Part shown: one piece after another, positions 1-6,091 of the stretch
Layout: every line of letters begins with the position of its first letter
Position numbering within the stretch: position 1 is the first letter of the stretch
From: Akkermansiaceae bacterium
GTDB lineage: Bacteria; Verrucomicrobiota; Verrucomicrobiia; Verrucomicrobiales; Akkermansiaceae
Assembly: GCA_020627645.1 (NCBI GenBank)
Contig: JAHDGN010000077.1
Location: forward strand, 3,070-11,357
Direction of reading: 5' to 3'
DNA: 8,288 nucleotides
Made by a program: the position numbers and the translations under genes
Notes under the pieces: model-generated
Database searches by the model: none
Told to the model about the DNA's origin: nothing
What the model saw: only the letters and a program-made list of their open reading frames with translations

Positions 1-170
1 CGAAGGTAAAAGAAGTTCACTACGTTAATGAACAGCAGAGCCACCGTTCCGAAATGGAAATAAAACGACACAAAAATCCCCGCCAACAAAAATAGGATGG
101 TCAGAAAAATGAGCGCTGCGTTTGTGAACTTAGCTAGCTTGTGGAAATCAATATGAAGTGCTCTTGTCAT
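1..170 (-). CDS. Hypothetical membrane protein, N-terminal part (runs off left edge)
   Basis: Reading the minus strand from the ATG at 168-170 gives 56 uninterrupted codons to the window edge, beginning MTRALHIDFHKLAKFT. A short basic, polar N-terminus is followed by two very hydrophobic stretches (about residues 18-37 and 40-55) that look like two transmembrane helices, so the product is probably an inner-membrane protein. The first helix follows a cytoplasmic-looking segment rather than a cleavable signal. A purine-rich stretch (AGAGATTT) precedes the ATG, and a plausible promoter lies about 100 nt upstream. I do not recognise the family from this fragment, and the C-terminal part is outside the window. 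The coding call rests on open frame, sensible composition and hydrophobic pattern. Confidence 0.6.
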   Translation of the reverse strand, partial: MTRALHIDFHKLAKFTNAALIFLTILFLLAGIFVSFYFHFGTVALLFINVVNFFYL

Positions 171-266
171 AAATCTCTATTCTTCTTTCCCCGTTTGAAT
201 GCTCCTCCAGTAGTCATCATTGAAACTAAGAGACCATTCTCACCCGTCTTATTCCGGAAATAATGA

Positions 267-295
267 ACTCTAAATTGATTCCAAAATTGAGTCAA
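267..295 (-). promoter_or_regulatory. Candidate sigma-70-type promoter for the left-edge membrane gene
   Basis: On the minus strand TTGACT (plus 290-295) is followed after exactly 17 nt by TAGAGT (plus 267-272). The -35 matches the consensus at 5 of 6 positions and the -10 at 4 of 6. Transcription would start near 260 and leave a leader of roughly 90 nt before the ATG at 170. It lies between the end of the small frameshifted ORF and the membrane gene, where a promoter would be expected. It is a prediction from consensus only. Confidence 0.35.
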
Positions 296-345
296 ACAAT
301 CGCCGTCTCATGATGGTCATCCTGAAAAAAGGGAATTCTCAAATC

Positions 346-548
346 TTACAAGGCACTCCCAATTTCAAAACAACCAGGCGCAATAATATCTTCCAAGTTA
401 AACCCGCCAAATGCCCTGTCGGAATGATCTGCTATTTCCAAATATGGCTTGGCCATTCCCGCTGTATAAGCAAACGATCAATCATCTCACCAACGACATC
501 TTTCCCACCACCATGATCTTTATGGCGAAAATAATCGGCGATTTTCAC
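346..548 (-). pseudogene. Short frameshifted ORF downstream of doxX, unrecognised
   Basis: From a possible GTG at 546-548 the minus strand reads VKIADYFRHKDHGGGK..GEMIDR and then hits a stop at 432-434. Just before that stop, the next frame opens and reads FAYTAGMAKPYLEIADHSD..GGFNLEDIIAPGCFEIGSAL to a TAA at 346-348. The two pieces join smoothly if one T is added to the TTT run at plus 472-474, which would give one 67-residue product. Both halves have the composition of real protein. The first half is also in frame with doxX, separated only by the doxX stop codon and four codons. I do not recognise the family. It could be a decayed small gene, the 3' end of a larger lost gene, or an intact gene with a sequencing indel. 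Confidence 0.4.
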
Positions 549-560
549 TTTTGAAGATTT

Positions 561-1010
561 CTAGCGACCAACTCTCGCCTTCTCAGACATCTTGTAATCC
601 AAGCTCCATGTCCCAGCCCCCTTCCACAAAACAAACAAAGCACCCAAGAGAAGAATGGCAGGAAGAAAAGTCCCCGGATTATTTTCCTCCCCATTCGGCC
701 AAGGAACCCCTTTCTTTGCAATCAGCAAATGAGTGGCCGTTGCACCAGCCATCGCCGCTGTTAATAAAGCCGCACCGATTCGAGCGAAAATACCAGGCAA
801 GAGGATCAGAGCACCTAGGATCTCGATGATCGGCGCCAACATCGCCGTTAACCCGGGGAACGGCAACCCCGCTGCCTCAACCAAAGGTTTCATAGCCGCT
901 GCAGGAACAAATAGATGTTGAATTCCAAAAAGCAAAACTGGCAACGCGACTAACACTCTCACAATTCCGGAAACTTTAGACTGATTCGTAATTTGTATTT
1001 TGGTTTTCAT
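561..1010 (-). CDS. DoxX-family membrane protein
   Basis: The 149-residue product has the length and pattern of the DoxX family of small integral membrane proteins. About four hydrophobic helices are visible (roughly residues 16-34, 57-73, 78-98 and 114-131). Family hallmarks include the first-helix segment VLLFGIQHLF, the EILGALILLPG segment in helix 2 and the C-terminal GAGTWSLD. DoxX proteins are linked by name to quinone or thiosulfate oxidation subunits in archaea, but most bacterial members have no proven reaction, so only membrane location can be stated. The ATG at 1008-1010 gives a short basic N-terminus. An AGG lies about 11 nt upstream, so the ribosome site is weak. The gene lies 54 nt behind the 294-residue gene on the same strand and may be cotranscribed with it. 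Confidence 0.85.
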   Translation of the reverse strand: MKTKIQITNQSKVSGIVRVLVALPVLLFGIQHLFVPAAAMKPLVEAAGLPFPGLTAMLAPIIEILGALILLPGIFARIGAALLTAAMAGATATHLLIAKKGVPWPNGEENNPGTFLPAILLLGALFVLWKGAGTWSLDYKMSEKARVGR

Positions 1011-1064
1011 AAATTAAAGCCTGTTATTGAGACCTACTAACAAAAGAAATTATTCCTCATTTCT

Positions 1065-1949
1065 CTATACCGAACACTTTTTCTCATTTTCCAAATTGGC
1101 AAGGTCCTCAAAAATTTTTTTAAGATCTCTCTTAATTCTGACGCCCCCCTGCTCGTAACTGCGAAACCCTGGCACCAGACTATTCGCAATCCACTCCCAG
1201 CGCTGGTCCAAATCAGTAATCTTTGGAAAAGAACGAGAGCGCAAAAGAAAACCCATCCGCTTGACGATCATAAAGAGAAAAAAAAGCCCATTTGTCTTTC
1301 TCTGACAAATTCCACAATCCTGATAAAACATCGACGCACCCATTGACAAGACTATAGAAAACGAACGCGACATCTTGTCGAAATTTGGTTGCACCATCGC
1401 CTCCTGTTCGTGGCGCAAAATTGTTAAGTTCGCGAGCCATACATCCGTTTCCATCTGACTAAAAGCACGCCCGATCCCCTCGTAGCGTGGAACGGCTCCA
1501 ATCATCTCGTCAAACTCCTCAACTCCACGCAAAGCAACCGCAAGGTGAGCCCACGCAATATCCGAGAAAATTGTATTATTCGTTTGGCGAAGAACATCGA
1601 CATCATCCAAGCCGATCCCAATCCAATTTCTTCCACCGATCTTCTCACTGAGACGTCCAGTCTTATCGGTCAAACCAGTTAATAGTTTAAGTCCATCTCT
1701 CACATGATAAGACGCCAAGGCGGCCATCCCAGCCCACTTAAAATGTTGCGGCTTCCGCAGATACAATCCCGAATACAGAGCAGAAATTTCCAAGTTGCGA
1801 TGAAAAACACAAGGCTGCTCTGTTAGCAAACCCTCTGCCAAAGATTTCCATCCATCGATGTCTGAGACGCCCTGCGAACGGCCCTCAGCGACTTCCCAAT
1901 TGACTCCCTCACTTGAAAAAACTCGATCCATCATATCGCTCAAAATCAC
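1065..1949 (-). CDS. Uncharacterised 294-residue protein (FKWAGMAA / DQRWEWI family)
   Basis: A continuous frame encodes a mostly helical-looking soluble protein with no signal peptide or membrane helix. Likely conserved patches are FKWAGMAALAS (residues 70-80), NNTIFSDIAWAHLAV (124-138), ILRHEQEAMVQ (177-187) and ITDLDQRWEWIANSLVP (244-260). From memory these patches resemble uncharacterised bacterial proteins of about 300 residues, some near type VI secretion or polymorphic-toxin loci. I cannot name a Pfam family with certainty or assign an activity. The frame opens with GTG at 1947-1949. ATGs at 1932-1934 and 1929-1931 (residues 6 and 7) are equally likely starts, since a GAG sits about four bases before the first of them. 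Base composition is AT-rich, unlike the genes right of 3000. Transcription probably starts from the -10-like TATAAA with the inverted repeat just upstream. Confidence 0.7.
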   Translation of the reverse strand: MILSDMMDRVFSSEGVNWEVAEGRSQGVSDIDGWKSLAEGLLTEQPCVFHRNLEISALYSGLYLRKPQHFKWAGMAALASYHVRDGLKLLTGLTDKTGRLSEKIGGRNWIGIGLDDVDVLRQTNNTIFSDIAWAHLAVALRGVEEFDEMIGAVPRYEGIGRAFSQMETDVWLANLTILRHEQEAMVQPNFDKMSRSFSIVLSMGASMFYQDCGICQRKTNGLFFLFMIVKRMGFLLRSRSFPKITDLDQRWEWIANSLVPGFRSYEQGGVRIKRDLKKIFEDLANLENEKKCSV

Positions 1950-1955
1950 TAAAAT

Positions 1956-1980
1956 TTTATAAGTCTCTTACAATGAGACT
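1956..1980 (-). promoter_or_regulatory. -10-like element with abutting inverted repeat upstream of the 294-residue gene
   Basis: On the minus strand TATAAA (plus 1956-1961) lies a few bases before the GTG start. Directly upstream is a perfect 6-bp inverted repeat, AGTCTC (1962-1967) and GAGACT (1975-1980), with a 7-nt centre. No good -35 hexamer is found at 16-18 nt spacing. A repeat in the spacer next to a poor -35 fits a regulator-binding operator or activator site, but this is inference from position. The -10 is so near the GTG that one of the ATGs downstream may be the true start. Confidence 0.25.
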
Positions 1981-2133
1981 CACCATTAGCTCACCCTCAA
2001 TCGATGAACGTCCTGCCACAACACTGAATCGCCTTGACTTGGTCAACCCCAGCTTTCTGAAAAAGCACCAACAATCTTTGTTGGCAACATCCTAATCTCC
2101 TTCGTCCCACAAAAAAAAGCAGAAGCCATCAAG

Positions 2134-2197
2134 AATTTCAGGACCCGACAGGGAAAAAGTGCTGCGAATTTAGCATTTTAATTGCAGGTCCTAAATT
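2134..2197 (+). repeat. Competing inverted repeats upstream of the yceK-like gene
   Basis: The segment GGTCCTAAATT (2187-2197) is complementary to AATTTCAGGACC (2134-2145) apart from one bulged C, giving an 11-bp stem. Its CTAAATT part (2191-2197) is also complementary to AATTTAG (2167-2173), giving a 7-bp stem. The two pairings exclude each other because they share the right arm. The right arm overlaps the predicted -35/spacer of the next gene. This could be an operator with repeated half-sites, or chance in AT-rich DNA. Confidence 0.3.
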
Positions 2198-2210
2198 TGT
2201 GAACTAAACT
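2182..2210 (+). promoter_or_regulatory. Candidate promoter of the YceK/YidQ-like gene, possibly leaderless
   Basis: TTGCAG (2182-2187) and TAAACT (2205-2210) are separated by 17 nt. The -35 and -10 each match consensus at 4 of 6 positions. The -10 ends only 8 nt before the ATG at 2219, so transcription would begin within a few bases of the start codon. No Shine-Dalgarno sequence precedes the ATG, which is consistent with a leaderless message. Confidence 0.35.
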
Positions 2211-2218
2211 GTTGTCAG

Positions 2219-2563
2219 ATGAAAAAAGTAATCTCTTTAACCACCTTAATCGCAATGTCTTTTCTCTGCTCAAACTGCGCTACTCTAATGATGCGAACAT
2301 CGGGCTCTGGATTCAGCGATCACTATGAAATTTATCCCGCGACTAAGCTGAATGTGGAAGCAATTGGTGGAGGAATCGACGGACCTGATGATAATTTCGA
2401 CCTGCACCGATGTGCCGGCCCCTTAGATTCTGTCCGGGGTCGTCTGATATTTGGAATAGGCGCGTTATTTGATCTTCCATTTTCCCTAACCTTCGACACC
2501 ATCTTTTTGCCCTTCGATCTCGCCTCAAAATCAGAGCCGTCTCAAACCGAAGTCGCAGAATAA
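2219..2563 (+). CDS. YceK/YidQ-family (DUF1375) lipoprotein
   Basis: The 114-residue product starts MKKVISLTTLIAMSFLCSNC, a typical secretion signal ending in a cysteine at residue 20. This cysteine is the likely lipidation site, although Asn at -1 is not a canonical lipobox residue. The mature part contains the family pattern: a YPATKLNVEAIGG segment near residue 40 and then LFDLPFSLTFDTIFLPFDLA near the C-terminus. The second segment corresponds to the conserved DLPFS..DT..LP.D signature of the YceK/YidQ lipoproteins. The function of the family is not established, and envelope location is the safe inference. The gene stands alone on the plus strand between minus-strand genes, with its own promoter candidate and a downstream hairpin. 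Confidence 0.75.
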   Translation: MKKVISLTTLIAMSFLCSNCATLMMRTSGSGFSDHYEIYPATKLNVEAIGGGIDGPDDNFDLHRCAGPLDSVRGRLIFGIGALFDLPFSLTFDTIFLPFDLASKSEPSQTEVAE

Positions 2564-2578
2564 TCTTCTAATACCAAT

Positions 2579-2607
2579 CAGGAAAAAGAGCCAAGCGAGT
2601 TTTCCTG
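2579..2607 (+). terminator. Hairpin after the YceK/YidQ-like gene
   Basis: CAGGAAAA (2579-2586) and TTTTCCTG (2600-2607) form a perfect 8-bp stem with a 13-nt loop, 15 nt after the stop codon. There is no clear T-tract after the stem beyond TTTT inside its right arm, so termination efficiency is uncertain. The site lies between two convergent genes and could serve either strand. Confidence 0.4.
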
Positions 2608-2619
2608 GAATTCAAAGTG

Positions 2620-2644
2620 TGGCGCGGGCGAAACGCCCGCACCA
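2620..2644. repeat. GC-rich REP-like hairpin between convergent genes
   Basis: GCGGGCG (2624-2630), an AAA loop and CGCCCGC (2634-2640) form a perfect 7-bp stem. It extends by three further pairs (TGG 2620-2622 with CCA 2642-2644) across one C/A mismatch. It is much more GC-rich than its surroundings, which is typical of dispersed intergenic palindromes or of a bidirectional terminator. No T-tract follows on either strand. Its copy number elsewhere in the genome cannot be seen here. Confidence 0.5.
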
Positions 2645-2691
2645 TTAACAGAGAAATAACGAAAAAGTTCCGTGGAGTTCACCAAAACTCA

Positions 2692-3006
2692 CTACTTCTT
2701 ACCTTGGCTGGTGAGACGTAGCTGATCAGACAACACTAAGCCCGCATCGGCAATCGCCTTCAGATAACTTTGATACTCATCCCCATTGATACCCCAAGAA
2801 GCAGAAACCGAAGCCGTATCATAAGGATAAATCACCGAACCTTTTGGGAGCTGTGTTAAAATGAGCCGAAAAAACTCCAAATTTTTCGTATCGATAAGAG
2901 TCCTGTTTTCGGCCATGGCTAAAATGTAGCGAGGACTTGAACCACGATCTTTGCTATCATTCAATAACAACACCCCATACTTGTCTCCTTCACGCAAAAC
3001 AACCGG
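2692..3006 (-). pseudogene. 5'-truncated conserved hypothetical gene (C-terminal 104 residues)
   Basis: The minus strand from about 3006 to the stop at 2692-2694 reads as convincing protein: VVLREGDKYGVLLLNDSKDR, then SSPRYILAMAENRTL, then IYPYDTASVSASWGINGDEY, and a LTSQGKK tail. The same frame stays open upstream to 3327. That part is only the antisense of the DUF6288 coding sequence on the plus strand, so it is not taken as real. No start codon with a ribosome site is evident at the boundary. An internal ATG (MAENRT, near 2917) would leave 74 residues. I do not recognise the family. The most economical reading is a gene whose 5' part was lost at the junction near 2990-3020. A short intact protein starting at an internal GTG or ATG is the alternative. 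Confidence 0.6.
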
Positions 3007-3020
3007 AGCCCGAACAGCAC
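2990..3020. other. Head-to-head rearrangement (or assembly) junction
   Basis: Left of this segment the minus strand carries the 3' part of one gene. Right of it the plus strand carries the 3' part of another. Reading leftward in the plus frame, recognisable DUF6288-type sequence (NSTILTKDPHAFKALQKYA) ends near 3007, and a TAA occurs at 2965-2967. Reading in the minus frame, protein-like sequence fades past about 3006. There is no intergenic space and no promoter for either gene. No terminal repeat or duplication typical of an insertion sequence is visible at the junction. Confidence 0.55.
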
Positions 3021-3117
3021 GATTCTCACCAAAGACCCACACGCATTCAAAGCGCTCCAAAAATACGCCATCGCCATCGCCAAAGGCCGCGATGCTGCCG
3101 GCCTCTGGGGACACGGC

Positions 3118-4719
3118 ATGGCCACCTACGACCTCAACTTCGGCAAAGCCCACGGCCGCCTTCCTGGATATGCCGTCATGAACTCCTCCTCCTTTCCCTG
3201 CTTCCTCGCCGTCCTGATTGCCAACCAAGCTGGAGTCAAGCACCCTGAAATCGACGCCTGCATCAAACAAACTGGCGAATACTTCCGCTCCCACGTCGGC
3301 AAAGGGGCATTCCCCTACGGCGTCCACGGGCCCAAACCCAAAAACTACAACAACAATGGCACCTCCGGCATGGCCGCCATCGCCTTCTCAATCATGAACG
3401 AAAAAGAAGGCGCTCAATTCTTCACCCGCATGTCTCTCGCCTCCAACGACAACATCGAAACAGGTCACACCGGTCAATTCTTCAACCAAATGTGGACCGG
3501 CCTCGGAGCCAACCTTGCAGGCCCAGAAGCCGGATCCAGATTCTTCCACCAAACCAAATGGCTCCACACCCTCAACCGAAAACCAGATGGAGGATTCACC
3601 TACGACTGCTGTGCTTACCCAAAACCAATCTACTCATACCGCGGACTGAGCGATGGAGGATCACACCTCCTCAACCTCTGCACCGGCCGACGAAAACTCA
3701 TCATCACCGGACGAGAAGCCATCACCAACCTCCTCACCTCAACGCAAATTGCGGATGCCATCGATTATCCCAAGATCAAATCCTCGAAACTCAGTGATCA
3801 ACACCTCCTCAACAATTTCAACCACCCCATGCCTCGAATCCGAACCGAAGCCATCTGGACCCTCCGCCCCAGAAAACACAAGCTCTCAGAAACAATCCAA
3901 AAAATGACCACCGTTGGAACCCGCGAACAACGACTAAGCGCGATCAGCTACTACGCCTACGGCTGCCCGCCAGAAACCGCACTTCCCATGAAAAACACCC
4001 TCCTCAACATCATGCGCTCTAAAAGTGACCCTTTCGAAATCCGCGCCGCCGCTGCTGATGCCCTCGCACAACTCGGTAAAGATGCCCAACCTCACTACAA
4101 CGATTTTCTCAAACTCCTCGCTGCTGATAAATCAAAAGAAGACCCTCTCGGACTCATTGATTCATCGATTGGCAGAAGTCTCTCCACACTCTCCCAAAAA
4201 CCCTTCACCAACAAACTTGTCACCGACAAAACACTCTTTTTCCAAGCCCTCAAAAAATTAGCCACCCACAAACGAGCCGACGCCCGCAGCCACGGTATGG
4301 CCATCTTGGGAGACATTCCCCTTCAGGATTTCAAAAACGTCGGGCCCTGGGTTCGCCATATCATCAAAGACGAAGATCGCACCTATCATTCTTACCACAA
4401 CATGGGTGCCAAAACCCACGCCATCAGCCTGCTCGGAAATCATAAGATTGAAGGCGGCATGAAATCCGCTCTGGCAACCCTCGACAACCCAGTCGGCAAA
4501 ATGGGCTTCAAACTGAGACTCATCGCCTCAGTCATGCCCAAATACCAAGGACACGCGAAGAAACACCTACCCAAACTAAAATCCATGAACGTCCGCGGAC
4601 GACTCGCTCGCATGTGGAACAACATGATCAAACAAATTGAATCAGCCCCCGATCCAACCCAAAAAATGATCTCCTTTGCAGAAGCCATGAAAGCTGGAGC
4701 CCCCGAAACAGCCGAATAA
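3118..4719 (+). CDS. DUF6288-family protein, 5'-truncated
   Basis: The frame encodes 533 residues from the first available ATG. Conserved sequence starts earlier, at about 3007 (NSTILTKDP..ALQKYA..GLWGHG), and no ATG, GTG or TTG lies in frame between the TAA at 2965 and 3118. Family members as I know them carry a signal peptide, a PDZ-like domain and an alpha/alpha-toroid before this point, so the N-terminal part is missing. What remains shows toroid motifs GRLPGYAVMN (13-22), KGAFPYGVHGP (62-72), ETGHTGQFFNQMWTGLG (114-130) and PDGGFTYDCCAYPKPIYSY (156-174). Helical HEAT-like repeats follow (about 228-325 and 380-450). The biochemical role of the family is unknown. The rest of the frame is undamaged, so the truncation is recent, the assembly is wrong, or the remnant is still used. 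The product from ATG 3118 would lack a signal peptide. Confidence 0.65.
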   Translation: MATYDLNFGKAHGRLPGYAVMNSSSFPCFLAVLIANQAGVKHPEIDACIKQTGEYFRSHVGKGAFPYGVHGPKPKNYNNNGTSGMAAIAFSIMNEKEGAQFFTRMSLASNDNIETGHTGQFFNQMWTGLGANLAGPEAGSRFFHQTKWLHTLNRKPDGGFTYDCCAYPKPIYSYRGLSDGGSHLLNLCTGRRKLIITGREAITNLLTSTQIADAIDYPKIKSSKLSDQHLLNNFNHPMPRIRTEAIWTLRPRKHKLSETIQKMTTVGTREQRLSAISYYAYGCPPETALPMKNTLLNIMRSKSDPFEIRAAAADALAQLGKDAQPHYNDFLKLLAADKSKEDPLGLIDSSIGRSLSTLSQKPFTNKLVTDKTLFFQALKKLATHKRADARSHGMAILGDIPLQDFKNVGPWVRHIIKDEDRTYHSYHNMGAKTHAISLLGNHKIEGGMKSALATLDNPVGKMGFKLRLIASVMPKYQGHAKKHLPKLKSMNVRGRLARMWNNMIKQIESAPDPTQKMISFAEAMKAGAPETAE

Positions 4720-4820
4720 TCCTATCACTGCATTCAAAATACCGGACGCACGGAGCGCTTTTGAGACCAGAAGTGGGATAATCCCCTGACAATCACCCAC
4801 AAATAAACAATAACTTCCCT
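4720..4820 (+). promoter_or_regulatory. Intergenic leader of the SGNH hydrolase gene
   Basis: These 101 nt separate the DUF6288 remnant from the SGNH gene. A CTGACA at 4786-4791 resembles a -35 box and an AT-rich stretch (4801-4814) could supply a -10, but no hexamer pair fits cleanly. A small GGGA-TAA-TCCC stem sits at 4775-4786. No Shine-Dalgarno sequence precedes the ATG at 4821. A separate promoter is possible but not demonstrated. Confidence 0.2.
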
Positions 4821-6065
4821 ATGAAGTTATCCGCTGCCCTATTGCTCACTTCCCTCGTTTCCGCAACCGCCAAACCCGACCTCAATAACACCACTGGCAA
4901 CATCCTGGGTTTCAATCACGAAATCAGACAATTCGAATACCTCACCACAACCCACGTTGACCCTGAGACCGGAAAACGCACGTCTCGCTTCCTCGTCCAT
5001 ATCGACGAAAACACCACCTTCAACCACATCTCTAACCCAAAAAATTTCAACAACCTCCCCACCCCCATCATCGCCCACTTCAAAGGCATCAACGATCACG
5101 AATCAAAAGCCCTCCAAAACCTCAAACCCTTCACCTGCCGCGTCGCCACCCTCTACACCGCCCCCAATCCAAAACCCAGCTTGGGCCCCACCAAAAACCA
5201 CCGCCAGGTCACCGGACTCTTCACCCCAACCCTAGAAAAAAACACCCGTCGCGGAGTCCTTCAATTCGACAACAAAGAAGTCCTCGTCTCGTTACGCTCC
5301 AAACACTGGAACATCATCCACCACCAACCACTCAAACCAACGGACCTCGCCGGAAAATTTTGGAACATCAAACTCACCGGCAAACAATCCGGTGACGAAT
5401 TTTTCGCCACTCATCTCGAACTACGATCTCTCCCCAATCCCCTCCTCACAGACGACCCAAAGCTTCCTCGCGTCCTGACGATCGGAGACTCCATCAGCAT
5501 GAATTACCATCGAGCTGCCAAGAAGGCCCTCGAAGGCATCGCCAACTATCATCGCAATCAAGGCAATGCCGGCCCCTCATCAAAAGGAATCACCAACGCC
5601 GAACTCTGGCTCGGTAACTACAAAGAAAAAGGCCTCCACTGGGACGTCATTCAATTCAATCACGGTCTTCACGACCTCAAACAACCAGTCGACCCCAAAA
5701 CCAAAAAGTTTGGGCCCCATTCCGTCTCCATCGAAGACTACAAAAAGAACCTCGAACAGCTCATCGAACTCCTTCGCCCCACCGGCGCCAAACTCATCTT
5801 CGCTACCACCACCCCCGTCCCAAACGACAACACCTCCTCAGCCGCTCGCATCAAAGGCACCGCCATCAAATACAATCAAGCCGCACTCGAAGTCCTCAAA
5901 AATCATCCCGACATCCTCATCACTGATCTCCACGCCACCGTCACCAACTCCAAAACCTTCGACAAATTCAGAGAAGGTAACGACGTCCACTTCTACACCC
6001 CAGAAGAACAAAAAATCCTCGGCGAGGCCGTCGCCGACACCATCAAAAATGTCCTAAAAAAATAA
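4821..6065 (+). CDS. Secreted SGNH/GDSL-family hydrolase with N-terminal accessory region
   Basis: The 414-residue product begins with a signal peptide (MKLSAALLLTSLVSATA, cleavage likely after residue 17), so it acts in the periplasm or outside the cell. Residues about 20-215 form a region without a recognised motif. Residues about 216-412 are an SGNH hydrolase domain: block I LTIGDSISMNY with nucleophile Ser224, block II around GNAG (248-251), block III FNHGLHD with Asn280, and block V NDVHFYTPE with Asp388 and His390. The Ser-His-Asp set and the oxyanion residues are therefore all present, which predicts an active esterase or lipase-like enzyme. Acetyl-ester removal from polysaccharide is a common role for such secreted proteins, but the substrate is not visible. 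Codons are strongly C-ending. The gene follows the DUF6288 remnant by 101 nt and converges on the DUF2752 gene. Confidence 0.85.
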   Translation: MKLSAALLLTSLVSATAKPDLNNTTGNILGFNHEIRQFEYLTTTHVDPETGKRTSRFLVHIDENTTFNHISNPKNFNNLPTPIIAHFKGINDHESKALQNLKPFTCRVATLYTAPNPKPSLGPTKNHRQVTGLFTPTLEKNTRRGVLQFDNKEVLVSLRSKHWNIIHHQPLKPTDLAGKFWNIKLTGKQSGDEFFATHLELRSLPNPLLTDDPKLPRVLTIGDSISMNYHRAAKKALEGIANYHRNQGNAGPSSKGITNAELWLGNYKEKGLHWDVIQFNHGLHDLKQPVDPKTKKFGPHSVSIEDYKKNLEQLIELLRPTGAKLIFATTTPVPNDNTSSAARIKGTAIKYNQAALEVLKNHPDILITDLHATVTNSKTFDKFREGNDVHFYTPEEQKILGEAVADTIKNVLKK

Positions 6066-6071
6066 TCATCA

Positions 6072-6091
6072 GAGGAATTCAAAAATTCCTC
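6072..6091. terminator. Bidirectional terminator hairpin between convergent genes
   Basis: GAGGAATT (6072-6079) and AATTCCTC (6084-6091) form a perfect 8-bp stem with the loop CAAA, 6 nt after the SGNH stop codon. It overlaps the last codons of the convergent DUF2752 gene. In the minus direction the stem is followed within a few bases by an uninterrupted T run (plus A run at 6056-6062), a good intrinsic-terminator layout. In the plus direction no T-tract follows. Confidence 0.6.

Noticed and set aside
310..516. Plus-strand 68-codon open frame
   Set aside because: It lies opposite the small frameshifted ORF, has no ribosome site and its translation looks random.
551..921. Plus-strand open frames opposite doxX
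   Set aside because: They are antisense to a clear membrane-protein frame and have no recognisable domains.
1913..2095. Plus-strand 60-codon open frame, and short open minus-strand frames over 1958-2110
   Set aside because: The plus frame starts inside the 294-residue gene on the other strand and lacks a ribosome site. The second half (ATTLNRLDLVNPSFLKKHQQ) looks somewhat protein-like, but minus-strand frames in the same stretch look equally plausible, so no call can be supported.
3007..3327. Minus-strand continuation of the truncated hypothetical gene, opposite the DUF6288 sequence
   Set aside because: It is the exact antisense of well-conserved DUF6288 codons (GRLPGYAVMN region) and its own translation is Gly/Val-rich with no sensible domain.
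4775..4786. GGGATAATCCC as a -10 box or terminator
   Set aside because: The nearest -35-like TTGAGA is only 10 nt away, and the stem of 4-5 bp without a T-tract is too weak for termination.
5566..6057. Plus-strand 163-codon Ser/Pro/Thr-rich open frame inside the SGNH gene
   Set aside because: It is a frame shadow caused by the C-rich codon bias. The SGNH frame carries the catalytic blocks.
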